From JAQBVV01 sp965249205 (lineage in GTDB: Bacteria > Acidobacteriota > Vicinamibacteria > Vicinamibacterales > UBA2999), in the NCBI GenBank assembly GCA_965249205.1, contig CBDFLL010000005.1, positions 372,001-436,000 of the forward strand: a stretch of DNA of 64,000 nucleotides, read 5' to 3'. The position numbers and the translations under genes are program-made. How positions within the stretch are numbered: position 1 is the stretch's first letter; each line of letters begins with the position of its first letter. Below the pieces are notes generated by a model. The model saw only the letters and a program-made list of their open reading frames with translations. It had not been told where the DNA came from and made no database searches. This document shows positions 43,035 through 51,531 of the stretch, piece by piece.

Positions 43035-43309
43035 GGTAGCGCTGCCCAAATCGCAACGTGACTTGATCTATAGGAAATTCAAAAACTCATTTCCCGGTGC
43101 GCACTCAGGCCGGGGTCTGGCATTCGTCGGCCAAGCGAGGTGAGGTGGCGCAGCCTCAAGCTACCGGTGTCAAGCGTGCTCGGTACGCGGGACGAGCCCG
43201 TGTCCGGGGAGGGGCGGTCAAATCTCTGCTGGCTGACCCGTCGGAGACCGCGGGGGAGGCGTTCTCGCGCGCGGGCAGTAAATCAGTTTGAGACGGGCGA
43301 AAACGCGCG

Positions 43310-43510
43310 TCAGTTCACCGCGAGGGCTGGTTGTGCAGGTGGCACGCGGCGAGCCCAGCGCATCCGCCGGCCGTCCCGGTCCACCAGCGGGTCGACGCCA
43401 AAGCATTTCTGCATCGACGTCGCCCATCGCAGCCGCCTGGGCTTTCCTAGCCGTTCCTGCCCCAGAAGCGCGAACACGGCAGCGTGTGTCTGACACTTCA
43501 CGCGAGGCGC
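43310..43510 (-). pseudogene. Possible IS91-family transposase C-terminal remnant
   Basis: The minus strand reads HAAVFALLGQERLGKPRRLR followed by WATSMQKCFGVDPLV, which resembles the LRWAxLMxRVFGIDVLxCPxC segment near the end of IS91-type (Y2) transposases. The zinc-binding Cys that should follow is replaced by VDRDGRR. The match is short. The 270 bases between the CxxCH gene and this remnant hold no recognised gene. Confidence 0.35.
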
Positions 43511-43550
43511 TAGCAGCCCGAAGTAGCGAACGTTGTGTCGGTAGCGGTCT

Positions 43551-44592
43551 CGTGCTTATCCGGTTGTTTCAGCAAGCCACCACCGGTAGTGTATCGGCGT
43601 GGCGCGCCCGTCGTTTCCGAAGAATCTCCGGGAGTTTCAGCGGCAATTTGCGACCGCCGAGGCCTGTCAGGACTACTTGGCGGCGTGCCGCTGGCCGGAC
43701 GGCTTTGTGTGTCCCCGGTGCCGGCACGCGCGCGGCTATCGCCTGACCACACACCGGCGCTGGCAATGTGCGGCGTGCCGGTATCAGGTGTCGCTGACCG
43801 CCGGGACGATTCTCCACAACACGAAGACGCCGCTCCTGGTGTGGTTCTGGGCGGCCTATTTGACGGTTACCGACAAGCGGGGCCTCTCGGCGCTCCTGCT
43901 GCAGCGGCAGTTGGGCCTGCGGCGGTACGAAACGGCGTGGCTGCTGTTGCACAAGCTGCGGCGCGCGATGGTGAACGCGGGGCGGGAGCCCTTGTACGGC
44001 GACGTGGAGATCGATGACACCTGGGTGGGCGCGCCCCAGGCCGGCCTGCGCGGCAGTCGCCAACTCAAGGGGCGGAAAGCCGCGCTGGTGCTGGTGGCGG
44101 TGGAACGACGCGGGGATCGGTCGGGTCGGGTCCGCATGTCCGTGATCCCGAACTTCAAACAATCGACGATGCTCGCGTTCGTCACTCACCACATTGCGCC
44201 GGGGGCGACGGTCTACACCGACGGGCTGAAAAGTTTCGATGGGCTCCAGGCCGCTGACGTGAGACACGTCGCCCGCCCGCAACCGATCCGGAGCGCCCTG
44301 CACAGGGGGGTGCCCTCCGTCGTGCCTTTGGCCGACCGCGTCATCGGCAATTGCCAACAGTGGTTGATTGGCACGCACCACGGCGTCAGTAAGGCGCAAC
44401 TACAGGTCTACCTCGATGAGTTCGTGTTTCGGCACAATCGGCGGCGGCACCCGATGGCCGCCTTTCAGACCCTGCTGGGCCTGGGGACCGGACGGACGCC
44501 CACGCCCGCCCGACGGATTCGCGGCGCGCAGGACGTGCGCCCCCCAGGCTGATCGCAAGATATAGGGGTTAGCTGAAACAACCGGATAAGCA
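43551..44592 (+). mobile_element. IS1595-family insertion sequence
   Basis: A 1042-bp element with perfect 23-bp inverted repeats (43551-43573 and 44570-44592) and an 8-bp target duplication AGCGGTCT (43543-43550 and 44593-44600). One complete transposase gene fills it. Confidence 0.95.
43599..44552 (+). CDS. IS1595-family transposase
   Basis: A 317-residue protein beginning with a GTG. The N-terminal zinc ribbon (FVCPRCRH and WQCAACRY) is followed by the catalytic ISXO2-like domain: YGDVEIDDTWVGAP, TVYTDGLKSFDGL, and the C-terminal FVFRHNRRRHPMAAFQTLLG that ends the DDE/N core. Everything expected is present. Confidence 0.9.
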   Translation: MARPSFPKNLREFQRQFATAEACQDYLAACRWPDGFVCPRCRHARGYRLTTHRRWQCAACRYQVSLTAGTILHNTKTPLLVWFWAAYLTVTDKRGLSALLLQRQLGLRRYETAWLLLHKLRRAMVNAGREPLYGDVEIDDTWVGAPQAGLRGSRQLKGRKAALVLVAVERRGDRSGRVRMSVIPNFKQSTMLAFVTHHIAPGATVYTDGLKSFDGLQAADVRHVARPQPIRSALHRGVPSVVPLADRVIGNCQQWLIGTHHGVSKAQLQVYLDEFVFRHNRRRHPMAAFQTLLGLGTGRTPTPARRIRGAQDVRPPG

Positions 44593-44600
44593 CGAGCGGT

Positions 44601-44755
44601 CTAGCACGTGGTCGGCGAGCGTGGCCAGGAACTCTGCCGGGGTGTCAGGCGGGCTCTGACGTCCGGAGGAAGCGACGAAACGTAGACGTTGAAGCGCAGC
44701 TCGACGGCGGTTGCCACCTTGTTCACGTTCTGCCCGCCCGGACCGGGACGATAGC
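44601..44755 (-). pseudogene. ArfB-type peptide chain release factor fragment
   Basis: The minus strand reads RPGPGGQNVNKVATAVELRF then SLPPDVRARL, the GGQ domain of ArfB/YaeJ-like ribosome-rescue hydrolases with its catalytic GGQ. The N-terminus is replaced by repeat R4 and the C-terminal basic tail is lost after RARL. It borders the IS1595 target site. Confidence 0.65.
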
Positions 44756-44757
44756 CG

Positions 44758-44842
44758 ACATTAGTGGGGTCGGAAGTCTCCATTACGCGACGCTGGCCCG
44801 TCGACAGCGCCCATTGTCGCCGCTGGCTGCCACAGGCACAGA
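44758..44842 (+). repeat. Dispersed repeat, copy R4
   Basis: From CATTAGTGGGGTCGGAAGTC to GCTGCCACAGGCACAGA, lacking the first 13 bases and the GTTAACGGAAG segment of R3. It replaces the 5' part of the ArfB fragment. Confidence 0.8.
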
Positions 44843-44968
44843 AACGGGTCCGCCGGAACGCGGGGCATCAAGGCTCAAGCCTGAAGGGCGGCGACCTCGC
44901 AGTCGCGGGGTCGCCCCGCCGCGCTCTTCTCGGCAGCTGCGAGGTGTTCACGCAACAAGTCAGGACTC

Positions 44969-45520
44969 CTACTGTGCCGCCCTGGGCCGCGTGATTTCAA
45001 ACACGAGGATCTTGAGCGTCGAGTCGGCCGCCGTGATCTCGTGCGGAACGCCTTCCGGGATCAGCAGGAAGTCCCCGGGACCCATCACGTTGTCCGTGCC
45101 GCCGATGATCATCTTTCCGAAGACGTTGCCGGGCGCCTGCGTGGCGGTGCCGGATGTGGGTGCGGCCGCGCCGCCGATTGTTCCGCCCGTCGTGATGGTC
45201 GCGTGGCCTTCGATCACGGCCCACATTTCCGCTTCCTGCTCGTGCGCGGCTGGTCTCTGGGGCAGCCTGCGGTGCTCGAGCGCGAGTCGATAGGCGCCTA
45301 CCCGTTCGACCAGAATATTGGCGTTGTTCGTTCTGCCCTCTTCGATCGACACGAACCCCGCCGCCACCTCAGCGGCCGTGAGGTGTGTCGCGATATTGAC
45401 GTTCGCGGGCGCGTTTGGTGCGTCGACCGACTCAGGCCCGTGATCGTCCGCCGCTTGCTGCATCGAGGCAGACGTAGAAAACAACAGGATGAAGCTGCAC
45501 ACGGTCACGATGGTTCGCAT
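44969..45520 (-). CDS. Secreted cupin-domain protein
   Basis: A 183-residue protein with GGAGG seven bases before its ATG and a signal peptide (MRTIVTVCSFILLFSTSAS). The C-terminal cupin has HEQEAEMWAVIEGHATI (metal ligands His/Glu of motif 1) and PGDFLLIPEGVPHEI (His of motif 2), so a single metal-binding beta-barrel is predicted. Function is unknown; periplasmic cupins often act on small organic ligands. It is monocistronic, and the flanking DNA consists of repeat R4 and transposase debris. Confidence 0.8.
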   Translation of the reverse strand: MRTIVTVCSFILLFSTSASMQQAADDHGPESVDAPNAPANVNIATHLTAAEVAAGFVSIEEGRTNNANILVERVGAYRLALEHRRLPQRPAAHEQEAEMWAVIEGHATITTGGTIGGAAAPTSGTATQAPGNVFGKMIIGGTDNVMGPGDFLLIPEGVPHEITAADSTLKILVFEITRPRAAQ

Positions 45521-45867
45521 TTCGATTCCTCCAGGAGCAGTTTCGACCAGACGCCAACACTATACTGCCTACGAGCCACCACTGACGCTGGCCCCGTCGA
45601 CAGCATTCGGCACGCCGATCTTGATCTCACTTTGGTGGCCCACAGCGCAGGCAACGAGCCGGTGGCGCCACGCAGCCAAACCCGTCAATTCGGGCCTCCA
45701 GCTCAACGCCCAGAGCCCTCAACTCTGCGTTGTTGTCACCACAGGGCCAGGAGTCGCCGCAGGCTCGGTTTCGGCTGCGGCCGGCGCGCCCGGACCGCCT
45801 CCGACTTGGACCCGTGTTCAGATTCCAGGCCACCTGAGGCCCGCTGCGGCCCATTCCGGCCACGCGT
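45521..45867. other. No recognised gene; small repeat fragment
   Basis: Contains 21 bases of the dispersed repeat at 45583-45603 (GACGCTGGCCCCGTCGACAGC). The remaining open frames show no recognisable domain. Confidence 0.4.
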
Positions 45868-45975
45868 ACGCGCCGCCCGTCGCGAGCTGGCGAGCGATCT
45901 GGGCCTGACGCCAGCCTTGCCTTCTCAGCGCCAAAAGCATATACCTCTCCTCTGAGGTAAGCCGGTGTTGGGCGC
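45868..45975 (-). pseudogene. IS30-type transposase N-terminal fragment
   Basis: The minus strand reads HRLTSEERYMLLALRRQGWR then QAQIARQLATGG, the first helix-turn-helix of IS30 transposases. It is not from the intact IS30 at 7201, whose sequence differs. It ends in unrelated DNA. Confidence 0.5.
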
Positions 45976-46051
45976 GAGTTGTCGCACTTCGTTCATGAAT
46001 CCAAGCCTTCGTACTGGTCGCCATTCCGTTCACGTCAGCGCGGGTGCTTGA

Positions 46052-47158
46052 ATGTTCGACCCCTCTGCCCCTGTCTCGATCGTCGAAGGCATCGGGCCCG
46101 CCATGAGCGAAACGCTGGGCGCCAGCGGTGTGGGAACGCTGTTGGAGCTGATCCACAGGCCGGCGGGCACGATCCACGCGGCCGTCCGATCCGATGCGTC
46201 GTTGGAACAGGTGCGCTCCTGGCGTCAGATGGCACGCCTGCTCCAGGTGTACAACGTGACGCCGCAGTGGGCCGAGGCGCTGGTCAGGGGCGGTGTGACT
46301 ACCATCGACGAGCTGAGCCGCTCGCGGTTCGACGCCTTGGGGGAGCTGTTCGCGCAGGCCGTCGAGGCTCGTGTGACTCCCGACGCACCGTCGAGCAACG
46401 CGCTCGGCAGGATGCTCGTCGGAGCGGCCACGCTCGCAAGTACCGGCAATGTGAGCGGCCGTGTGATCGGCCCCGAGGGCGTCCCTGTCCCCGGAGCGAC
46501 GGTCGGCGTGGGCATGGCCACGACACGCACCGGCGAGGATGGGCTCTTCCGCCTCGTCGGCATCCGGCTGGACAGTCCGCTTCCGCTCGTCATCCGACAC
46601 GCGGACTACCGCACGCTCCTGATGGACGATCCGCCGTTGGCCCTGAACGTCGACGTCGTGAGGATGGTGCGGTTCGCGCTCGCGCAGGTGGGAGATGCGA
46701 CCGGAGCTGGCGCCGGGCTCGCGAGCCGGTTCTCGGAGCTCGACGGCGACGTTCTGCCGCCGATTCAGGGTATACCCGTCCGGACCGTCCGCCTCGTCGC
46801 GGACCTCCGCGAGCGGGACCTCCTGCTGCTGCGCTCGTTCTTCCAGCGCAGCGACGACGCCGAACTGGTGTCGCGGCTCAAGGCGTACGAAGACGGTGAG
46901 ATCATCGTGCATACGCTGCGGCTGCCCCGCGCGCAGCTTCCCGACGACGCCGTCCTCGGAGACCACTTCGTCGTGCGAAACCGAAGCCTGGTGGCCGCGC
47001 AGATGGACGAGGCCGGCGTGCTCGCCTACAGGGTCGGTCTTCGGACGGGGAAACGATTCGGGCCGATACCTGCGGGGCTGAATCCGGAAGAGCTCCGACA
47101 GGCGTTCGCAGACCGACTGCACTTCGCCATCGCCGAGTACCGGAGGAGCAGATCGTGA
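46052..47158 (+). CDS. DUF4332 helix-hairpin-helix protein with carboxypeptidase-regulatory-like domain
   Basis: A 368-residue protein without a signal peptide. The N-terminal 110 residues (VSIVEGIGPAMSETLGASGV, YNVTPQWAEALVRGGVTTID) are a DUF4332/helix-hairpin-helix region. Residues 130-210 (GNVSGRVIGPEGVPVPGATV, TRTGEDGLFRLVGI) form a carboxypeptidase-regulatory-like beta-sandwich. The C-terminal 150 residues are unassigned. Such combinations occur in cytoplasmic proteins encoded near contractile-injection or phage-tail-like clusters, but none is visible here. The next gene overlaps its stop codon, so the two are translationally coupled. Confidence 0.65.
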   Translation: MFDPSAPVSIVEGIGPAMSETLGASGVGTLLELIHRPAGTIHAAVRSDASLEQVRSWRQMARLLQVYNVTPQWAEALVRGGVTTIDELSRSRFDALGELFAQAVEARVTPDAPSSNALGRMLVGAATLASTGNVSGRVIGPEGVPVPGATVGVGMATTRTGEDGLFRLVGIRLDSPLPLVIRHADYRTLLMDDPPLALNVDVVRMVRFALAQVGDATGAGAGLASRFSELDGDVLPPIQGIPVRTVRLVADLRERDLLLLRSFFQRSDDAELVSRLKAYEDGEIIVHTLRLPRAQLPDDAVLGDHFVVRNRSLVAAQMDEAGVLAYRVGLRTGKRFGPIPAGLNPEELRQAFADRLHFAIAEYRRSRS

Positions 47159-47577
47159 GCTATTTCTTCGATTCCACCGGCGGCTGCGAGCGCTGCGATG
47201 CGATGGGCGGCTACTACGATGAGGAGCCGAGCCGCCCCCATCCGAACTGCAACTGCGAGATCAGCTCTACGAATACCGGCGAGGAGGAGGAAGACGAAAA
47301 CGGCGTCGCAGCCGACGTCGAATGGGAGATTGTGGACGGCCCGAACATCGAGATGGACTATCAGGGGTTCGAGATGAGTTGGTCGGTCGAAGTCAACTAC
47401 TCGATGGAATGCCCGGACGGTAGGACCGAGGTTGATGAAGGGGTCAACTTCGGCTACCTGGGTCCGATCATCGAAGGCATCGAGGATTATATGATTGCCA
47501 AGTTCATAGATCATCTCGATGAGATGGAGAGACGGCTGCGCGCCAAGTGCGAAGACGAAGGCGAGCCGCAGGTCTGA
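47155..47577 (+). CDS. Acidic Cys-rich small protein, coupled to the DUF4332 gene
   Basis: A 140-residue protein (GTG start, four-base overlap with the preceding gene). The N-terminus GGCERCDAMGGYYDE and RPHPNCNCEI gives a CxxC...HxxCxC pattern that could bind zinc and resembles the end of phage minor head (Mu gpF-like) domains. The rest is very acidic (GEEEEDENG) with a predicted beta region and a C-terminal helix. I do not recognise a family. The coupling suggests it acts with the DUF4332 protein. Confidence 0.6.
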   Translation: MSYFFDSTGGCERCDAMGGYYDEEPSRPHPNCNCEISSTNTGEEEEDENGVAADVEWEIVDGPNIEMDYQGFEMSWSVEVNYSMECPDGRTEVDEGVNFGYLGPIIEGIEDYMIAKFIDHLDEMERRLRAKCEDEGEPQV

Positions 47578-47597
47578 GCCGTCCGAGGCCCGTGTGC

Positions 47598-47945
47598 CTA
47601 CGCAGCCTGCCAGAGCAGGTACGCCGCGAACCCCGAACCCGCAACCGCGGCGCCGTAGCATAGGACCGCGATTATCGGGTGCGCGAGTCGCGCGGCATCG
47701 TGCAGCGTGTGGCGGAAGCGATGCGCCGCGTGGAACAGCGACAACACACACAGCCCGAGAAGGACGAGCCGGGTGAGCGGATTCCCGAGCACGCCCAGCA
47801 TGTGCTCGTGGGTGGGAGGTGGAACCCAGCCAAGAGGAAAGGCGATGCCGAACAGCAGCAGGAGCGACGGCATCAGCATCGCCGAAAGCACGCCGCCGGC
47901 GCTGAAGAGCAACCACAGATAGGGCTCGGAGTGTTGTCTCACCAT
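47598..47945 (-). CDS. frdD: Fumarate reductase membrane subunit D
   Basis: A 115-residue membrane protein with three helices (LWLLFSAGGVLSAMLMPSLL, LTRLVLLGLCVLSLFHAAHR, IIAVLCYGAAVAGSGFAAYL). The EPxxWxLFSAGG start and the HAAHRFRHTLHD loop identify FrdD of quinol:fumarate reductase. It anchors the catalytic subunits and helps form the quinone site. The gene begins right after frdC (no gap) and ends the frd operon. Confidence 0.85.
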   Translation of the reverse strand: MVRQHSEPYLWLLFSAGGVLSAMLMPSLLLLFGIAFPLGWVPPPTHEHMLGVLGNPLTRLVLLGLCVLSLFHAAHRFRHTLHDAARLAHPIIAVLCYGAAVAGSGFAAYLLWQAA

Positions 47946-48362
47946 CTATGCCCCCAGTAGAAGCCAGCACACGACCGCCGACGCCGCCACCCAGCCCGCG
48001 TAATGGCCCGCGAGCACCAGGCTGCCCGGCACCGGGGCCTGGCCGACCTTAACTACCATCGCCTGCGGCGCTGCGTCGAAGAAGGTGACAGCATGGAAAA
48101 TCACGAAGAGGAGGCTGACGATGTTCAAGAGCAGGATGGGCGTCGTGGCGGACCACGCCAGGAGCTGCTGGTAGGCAACGTCTCCCTGGCCCACGGCGCG
48201 CAGCAGCAGCAGGAGGTACGCGACGAACCAGGCGACGAAGACGCAACTCATCTCTCGCAGGATGAACGTGAAGTAGGTCCCCTTCTCGAGCCACCATAAC
48301 GTCGAGATGTGGGGCGGCAGCACGCGCTGCTCGTATTCGGGCTGCCCCTGACTTTGGCTCAT
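47946..48362 (-). CDS. frdC: Fumarate reductase membrane subunit C
   Basis: A 138-residue protein with three hydrophobic helices and the FrdC pattern WWLEKGTYFTFILREMSCVF and VSLLFVIFHAVTFFDAAPQA. The ATG overlaps the frdB stop (ATGA at 48359-48362), so the two genes are coupled. The presence of separate FrdC and FrdD subunits points to the E. coli-type (haem-poor) quinol:fumarate reductase rather than a succinate dehydrogenase with a fused anchor. Confidence 0.88.
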   Translation of the reverse strand: MSQSQGQPEYEQRVLPPHISTLWWLEKGTYFTFILREMSCVFVAWFVAYLLLLLRAVGQGDVAYQQLLAWSATTPILLLNIVSLLFVIFHAVTFFDAAPQAMVVKVGQAPVPGSLVLAGHYAGWVAASAVVCWLLLGA

Positions 48363-49102
48363 TGTGCCCCCTTTGGCATGAAGAACGCCTTCACGGTCTC
48401 CACCGCGGCGGTCAGCTTGTAGCGCTGGATGGCGCCGGCGGGATCGACGTTCTTGGGACACACCTTGGTGCACTCGCCCACGAAGGTGCAGCCCCAGAGC
48501 CCGTCGTGTTCGGAAAGGACGGCCACCCGCTCCGCCGCGCCTTCGTCGCGGCTGTCGAGGTTGTAGCGCTGGGCCAGTGCGATGACAGCGGGGCCGATAA
48601 AGTTCTGATCCAGGCCGTAGACCGGGCATGCGGAGTAGCACAGCATGCAGTTGATGCACATGCTGTACTGCTTGTAGTCGTCCAGCTCCTGCGGGGTCTG
48701 GCGATACTCGCCCTCCGACAGCGGCTTCTCCTCCTCCCGGACAATCCAGGGCTTCACCGTCTCCAGCTTCCGCATGAAGTCACCGATGTCGACGATGAGA
48801 TCGCGGATGACGGGGAAATTGCTCAGCGGCTCGACGCGGACGGGTCCCGACCCGTAATCGGCCAGGAACGTCGCGCAGGTCAGCTTCGGCTCTCCGTTGA
48901 CCATCATGCCGCAACTTCCGCAGACGCCCATGCGGCACGACCACCGGTACGCGAGCGTACCGTCGATCCGGTCTTTGACGTGATTCAGCCCGTCCAGCAC
49001 CACCCACTCTTTCGGGCACGGTACCTCGTATTCGTCGAACGTGGCTTCGGACTCCTGTTCAGGACGGTACCGAGCGACCTGTAACTTAATGCGATCCGCC
49101 AT
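48359..49102 (-). CDS. frdB: Fumarate reductase iron-sulfur subunit
   Basis: A 247-residue protein with the three clusters expected: [2Fe-2S] ligands Cys56, Cys61, Cys64 and Cys76 (CRMGVCGSC and KLTC), [4Fe-4S] in CINCMLCYSACP and the [3Fe-4S] group in CTFVGECTKVCPKNVDP. It passes electrons between the quinone site and FrdA. The start at 49102 lies inside the end of frdA (17-base overlap) and gives the normal length; longer in-frame starts would intrude further into frdA. Confidence 0.92.
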   Translation of the reverse strand: MADRIKLQVARYRPEQESEATFDEYEVPCPKEWVVLDGLNHVKDRIDGTLAYRWSCRMGVCGSCGMMVNGEPKLTCATFLADYGSGPVRVEPLSNFPVIRDLIVDIGDFMRKLETVKPWIVREEEKPLSEGEYRQTPQELDDYKQYSMCINCMLCYSACPVYGLDQNFIGPAVIALAQRYNLDSRDEGAAERVAVLSEHDGLWGCTFVGECTKVCPKNVDPAGAIQRYKLTAAVETVKAFFMPKGAQ

Positions 49103-50846
49103 GCGGTGGGGCCTCTCCATAGACCCGCGCGGCCGGCGGCCAGCGGGTGATCGTGACGGGTAGATACTCGACCCGAGCCGAGCCGTCAGGGTTACGGTGA
49201 ACGACCGAGTGCCCGAGGAAACGATCGTCGTCGCGCTTGGGAAAATCGGTGCGCTGATGTGCCCCGCGTGACTCCTCACGGCGTAGCGCCGAAATGACGA
49301 CCGTCTCGGCGACGTCGAGCATGTTCGCCAGCTCGAGGGCGTACATCCGCTCGGTGTTGAACGTCTTGCTCTGGTCCTCGATAGCGATGTCGGCGTAGCG
49401 TTCCTGGACGCGGCGCAACCGCTCCACGGCCGTCGTCAGCGATGCCCCTGTCCTGTAGATCCCCGCGCTCTCTTCCATCGTCTTTTGCATCTCTTCCCGG
49501 AGGTCGGCGATGCGCTCGTGCCCTCTCTTGCTGAACAGATCCTGCTCGACCCGCCGGTGCTCGTCCTTTGCCTGGGCGAGTACGCTCTGACTGATCTCGA
49601 CGTTGCTCGAGGCGTGCTCGGCGGCAGCCGCGCCGGCGCGGGCACCGAACACGAGCAGCTCGGTCAGCGAGTTCGATCCGAGACGGTTGGCACCGTTAAT
49701 GCTGACGCAGGCCACTTCACCCGCCGCGTACAGCCCTGGCAGCGGCGTGGCGCCGTTGATGTCCGTGTGAACGCCACCCATCATGTAGTGGATAACGGGC
49801 CTCACCGGGATCAGATCCTTCACCGGGTCGAGGTTCTGGTACTTGATGCAGAGCTCGCGCACGAAGGGGATCTTCGCGTCGATCTTTTTTTCGCCGAGGT
49901 GCCGGAGATCGAGATTCACGATGTGGCCGTACGGCGTCTCGATCGTGCGACCCTTCGCCTGCTCCTGCATGAAGGCCTGTGACAGCCGGTCGCGCGGACC
50001 CAGCTCCATCGTCCGCAGCACGGGCTCCTTCTGCGGCGTGCCCAGCGCGTAATCCTGCAGGTAGCGGTACCCGTCCTTGTTGATCAGGTATCCGCCTTCG
50101 GCGCGCGCCGCTTCGGTGATCAGGATGCCGGTAAAGGGCAGGCCTGTCGGGTGGTACTGGAGATACTCCATGTCCTTCAGCGGCGCCCCGGCCCGATAAG
50201 CCAGCGCCATGCCGTCGCCGCTCTTGATGCTGGCGTTCGTGGTGAAGGGGAAGATCTTTCCGCAGCCGCCGGTGCAGAGGATGACGGACCGCGCGGTGAT
50301 CGCTTCGACCTTACCGGATTGCAGATCGATCGCCACCACCCCCTGGACTCGACCGTCATCCACCAGAAGCCTGGTGACAAACCACTCGTCGTAACGAACC
50401 ACGCTTGCGTACTTGAGGGACGTCTGGAACAGGGTGTGGAGCATGTGGAAGCCGGTCTTGTCGGCGGCAAACCACGTGCGCTTCTTCTTCATGCCCCCGA
50501 AGGGACGGACGGCAACCCGGCCGTCGGGCTCGCGGCTCCACGGGCAGCCCCAGTGCTCCAGTCGAAGGAGCTCCTCCGGCGCTTCCTTGACAAACGCCTC
50601 CACTGCGTCCTGGTCGCACATCCAGTCGCCGCCAGAAATCGTGTCGTAGGCGTGCTCGTCGAGGCTGTCGTCGGGCGCGATGACAGCCGCGGAGCCGCCC
50701 TCGGCGGAGACGGTATGACTCCGCATCGGGTACACCTTGGAGACGACTGCAATCGAGAGTCTTGGATTGTTTTCGGCGATGGCAATCGCCGCTCGAAGTC
50801 CCGCGCCGCCGCCGCCGACCAGCACCACGTCATGAGAAGGGGTCAC
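49086..50846 (-). CDS. frdA: Fumarate reductase flavoprotein subunit
   Basis: A 586-residue flavoprotein. VVLVGGGGAGLRAA binds FAD, His44 in MRSHTVSAEGG is the covalent FAD ligand, HPTGLPFTGI and GPRDRLSQAF carry active-site His and the catalytic Arg region, and RLGSNSLTELLVFG ends the FAD domain. I chose the GTG at 50846, preceded by GGAG eight bases upstream, because a start farther upstream would add 19 unsupported residues. It is the first gene of frdABCD. The enzyme reduces fumarate with quinol in anaerobic respiration, or works backwards as a succinate dehydrogenase; the sequence alone cannot decide. Confidence 0.92.
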   Translation of the reverse strand: MTPSHDVVLVGGGGAGLRAAIAIAENNPRLSIAVVSKVYPMRSHTVSAEGGSAAVIAPDDSLDEHAYDTISGGDWMCDQDAVEAFVKEAPEELLRLEHWGCPWSREPDGRVAVRPFGGMKKKRTWFAADKTGFHMLHTLFQTSLKYASVVRYDEWFVTRLLVDDGRVQGVVAIDLQSGKVEAITARSVILCTGGCGKIFPFTTNASIKSGDGMALAYRAGAPLKDMEYLQYHPTGLPFTGILITEAARAEGGYLINKDGYRYLQDYALGTPQKEPVLRTMELGPRDRLSQAFMQEQAKGRTIETPYGHIVNLDLRHLGEKKIDAKIPFVRELCIKYQNLDPVKDLIPVRPVIHYMMGGVHTDINGATPLPGLYAAGEVACVSINGANRLGSNSLTELLVFGARAGAAAAEHASSNVEISQSVLAQAKDEHRRVEQDLFSKRGHERIADLREEMQKTMEESAGIYRTGASLTTAVERLRRVQERYADIAIEDQSKTFNTERMYALELANMLDVAETVVISALRREESRGAHQRTDFPKRDDDRFLGHSVVHRNPDGSARVEYLPVTITRWPPAARVYGEAPPHGGSH

Positions 50847-51531
50847 GCCTTGGTCTCCTGTCCGCCCGTGCTCGCTTGATCCTCGATCCCCGTGCCGAGG
50901 CAACTATTCTGCTGCGATCGGTTCCGCGTAGGGCCTATTGGGCCGACAGCATTTCATCCACGAGCAGTTTCCCATCGTGGCGCACAACCTTCCTGCTGAC
51001 GCTTCCGTCGTGGTACTCGTGTTGGATGCTCTGGCGTCCGTACGCGTAGTCCGCTTTGTCTGCACCTTTATACACCAGAACCTACGAAACCTTCTTCGTC
51101 GCACAATCGTCCAGCTCCAGAGGTTGTGGGTGGCGAATTGCTAATCAGCCGCGCCGACATGAACATCGAGCGATGTCTCGAATTCTTTACGAATTCGCCA
51201 CCCACAGGTCCGGAGTCCCCGGCCCAACTCCACCTCGGCCTGGCGGCTTCGTGACGATCTGTTCTGTGCTGTAGCGCTTCTTCGGCATCCTGTCCCGGTC
51301 ATTGCGCCCCGAATTCTATCGTTCGGGCTGGAACGGTTTCAGGGGGCCAGGTCAGTTTTTTCGCACGTTGACGGGAGCGATTCGGATCAGGCGCTGCTGT
51401 TTGACCAAGAGCTACTCGGCGATGCCAGACCGGCTGTGATCACAACAACGTCTGACCCCGCGGTATCGGCATAGTCGTTTGTTCCGAGTTCACCTGCGGC
51501 CGTGTGGGCGCTCGGTGTAGTCTCGGTACAC
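50847..51531. other. Divergent intergenic region between frdA and maeA
   Basis: No intact gene. On the minus strand at about 50937-51068 a short frame reads YAYGRQSIQHEYHDGSVSRK then VVRHDGKLLVDEMLS, which looks like the end of a degraded gene of unknown family. A long inverted repeat follows at 51125-51206. The promoters of frd (minus) and maeA (plus) should lie here. Confidence 0.45.
51125..51206. repeat. Perfect 15-bp inverted repeat in an 82-bp palindromic unit
   Basis: TGTGGGTGGCGAATT (51125-51139) is matched exactly by its reverse complement at 51192-51206. The 52-base centre contains a further GACAT/ATGTC pair. It could be a small MITE, a strong transcription stop, or the paired ends of a lost element. 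Confidence 0.65.

Noticed and set aside
47598..50846. The frd operon as succinate dehydrogenase (sdh)
   Set aside because: Two separate hydrophobic subunits of FrdC and FrdD type and the gene order A-B-C-D fit fumarate reductase better; the direction in the cell is left open.
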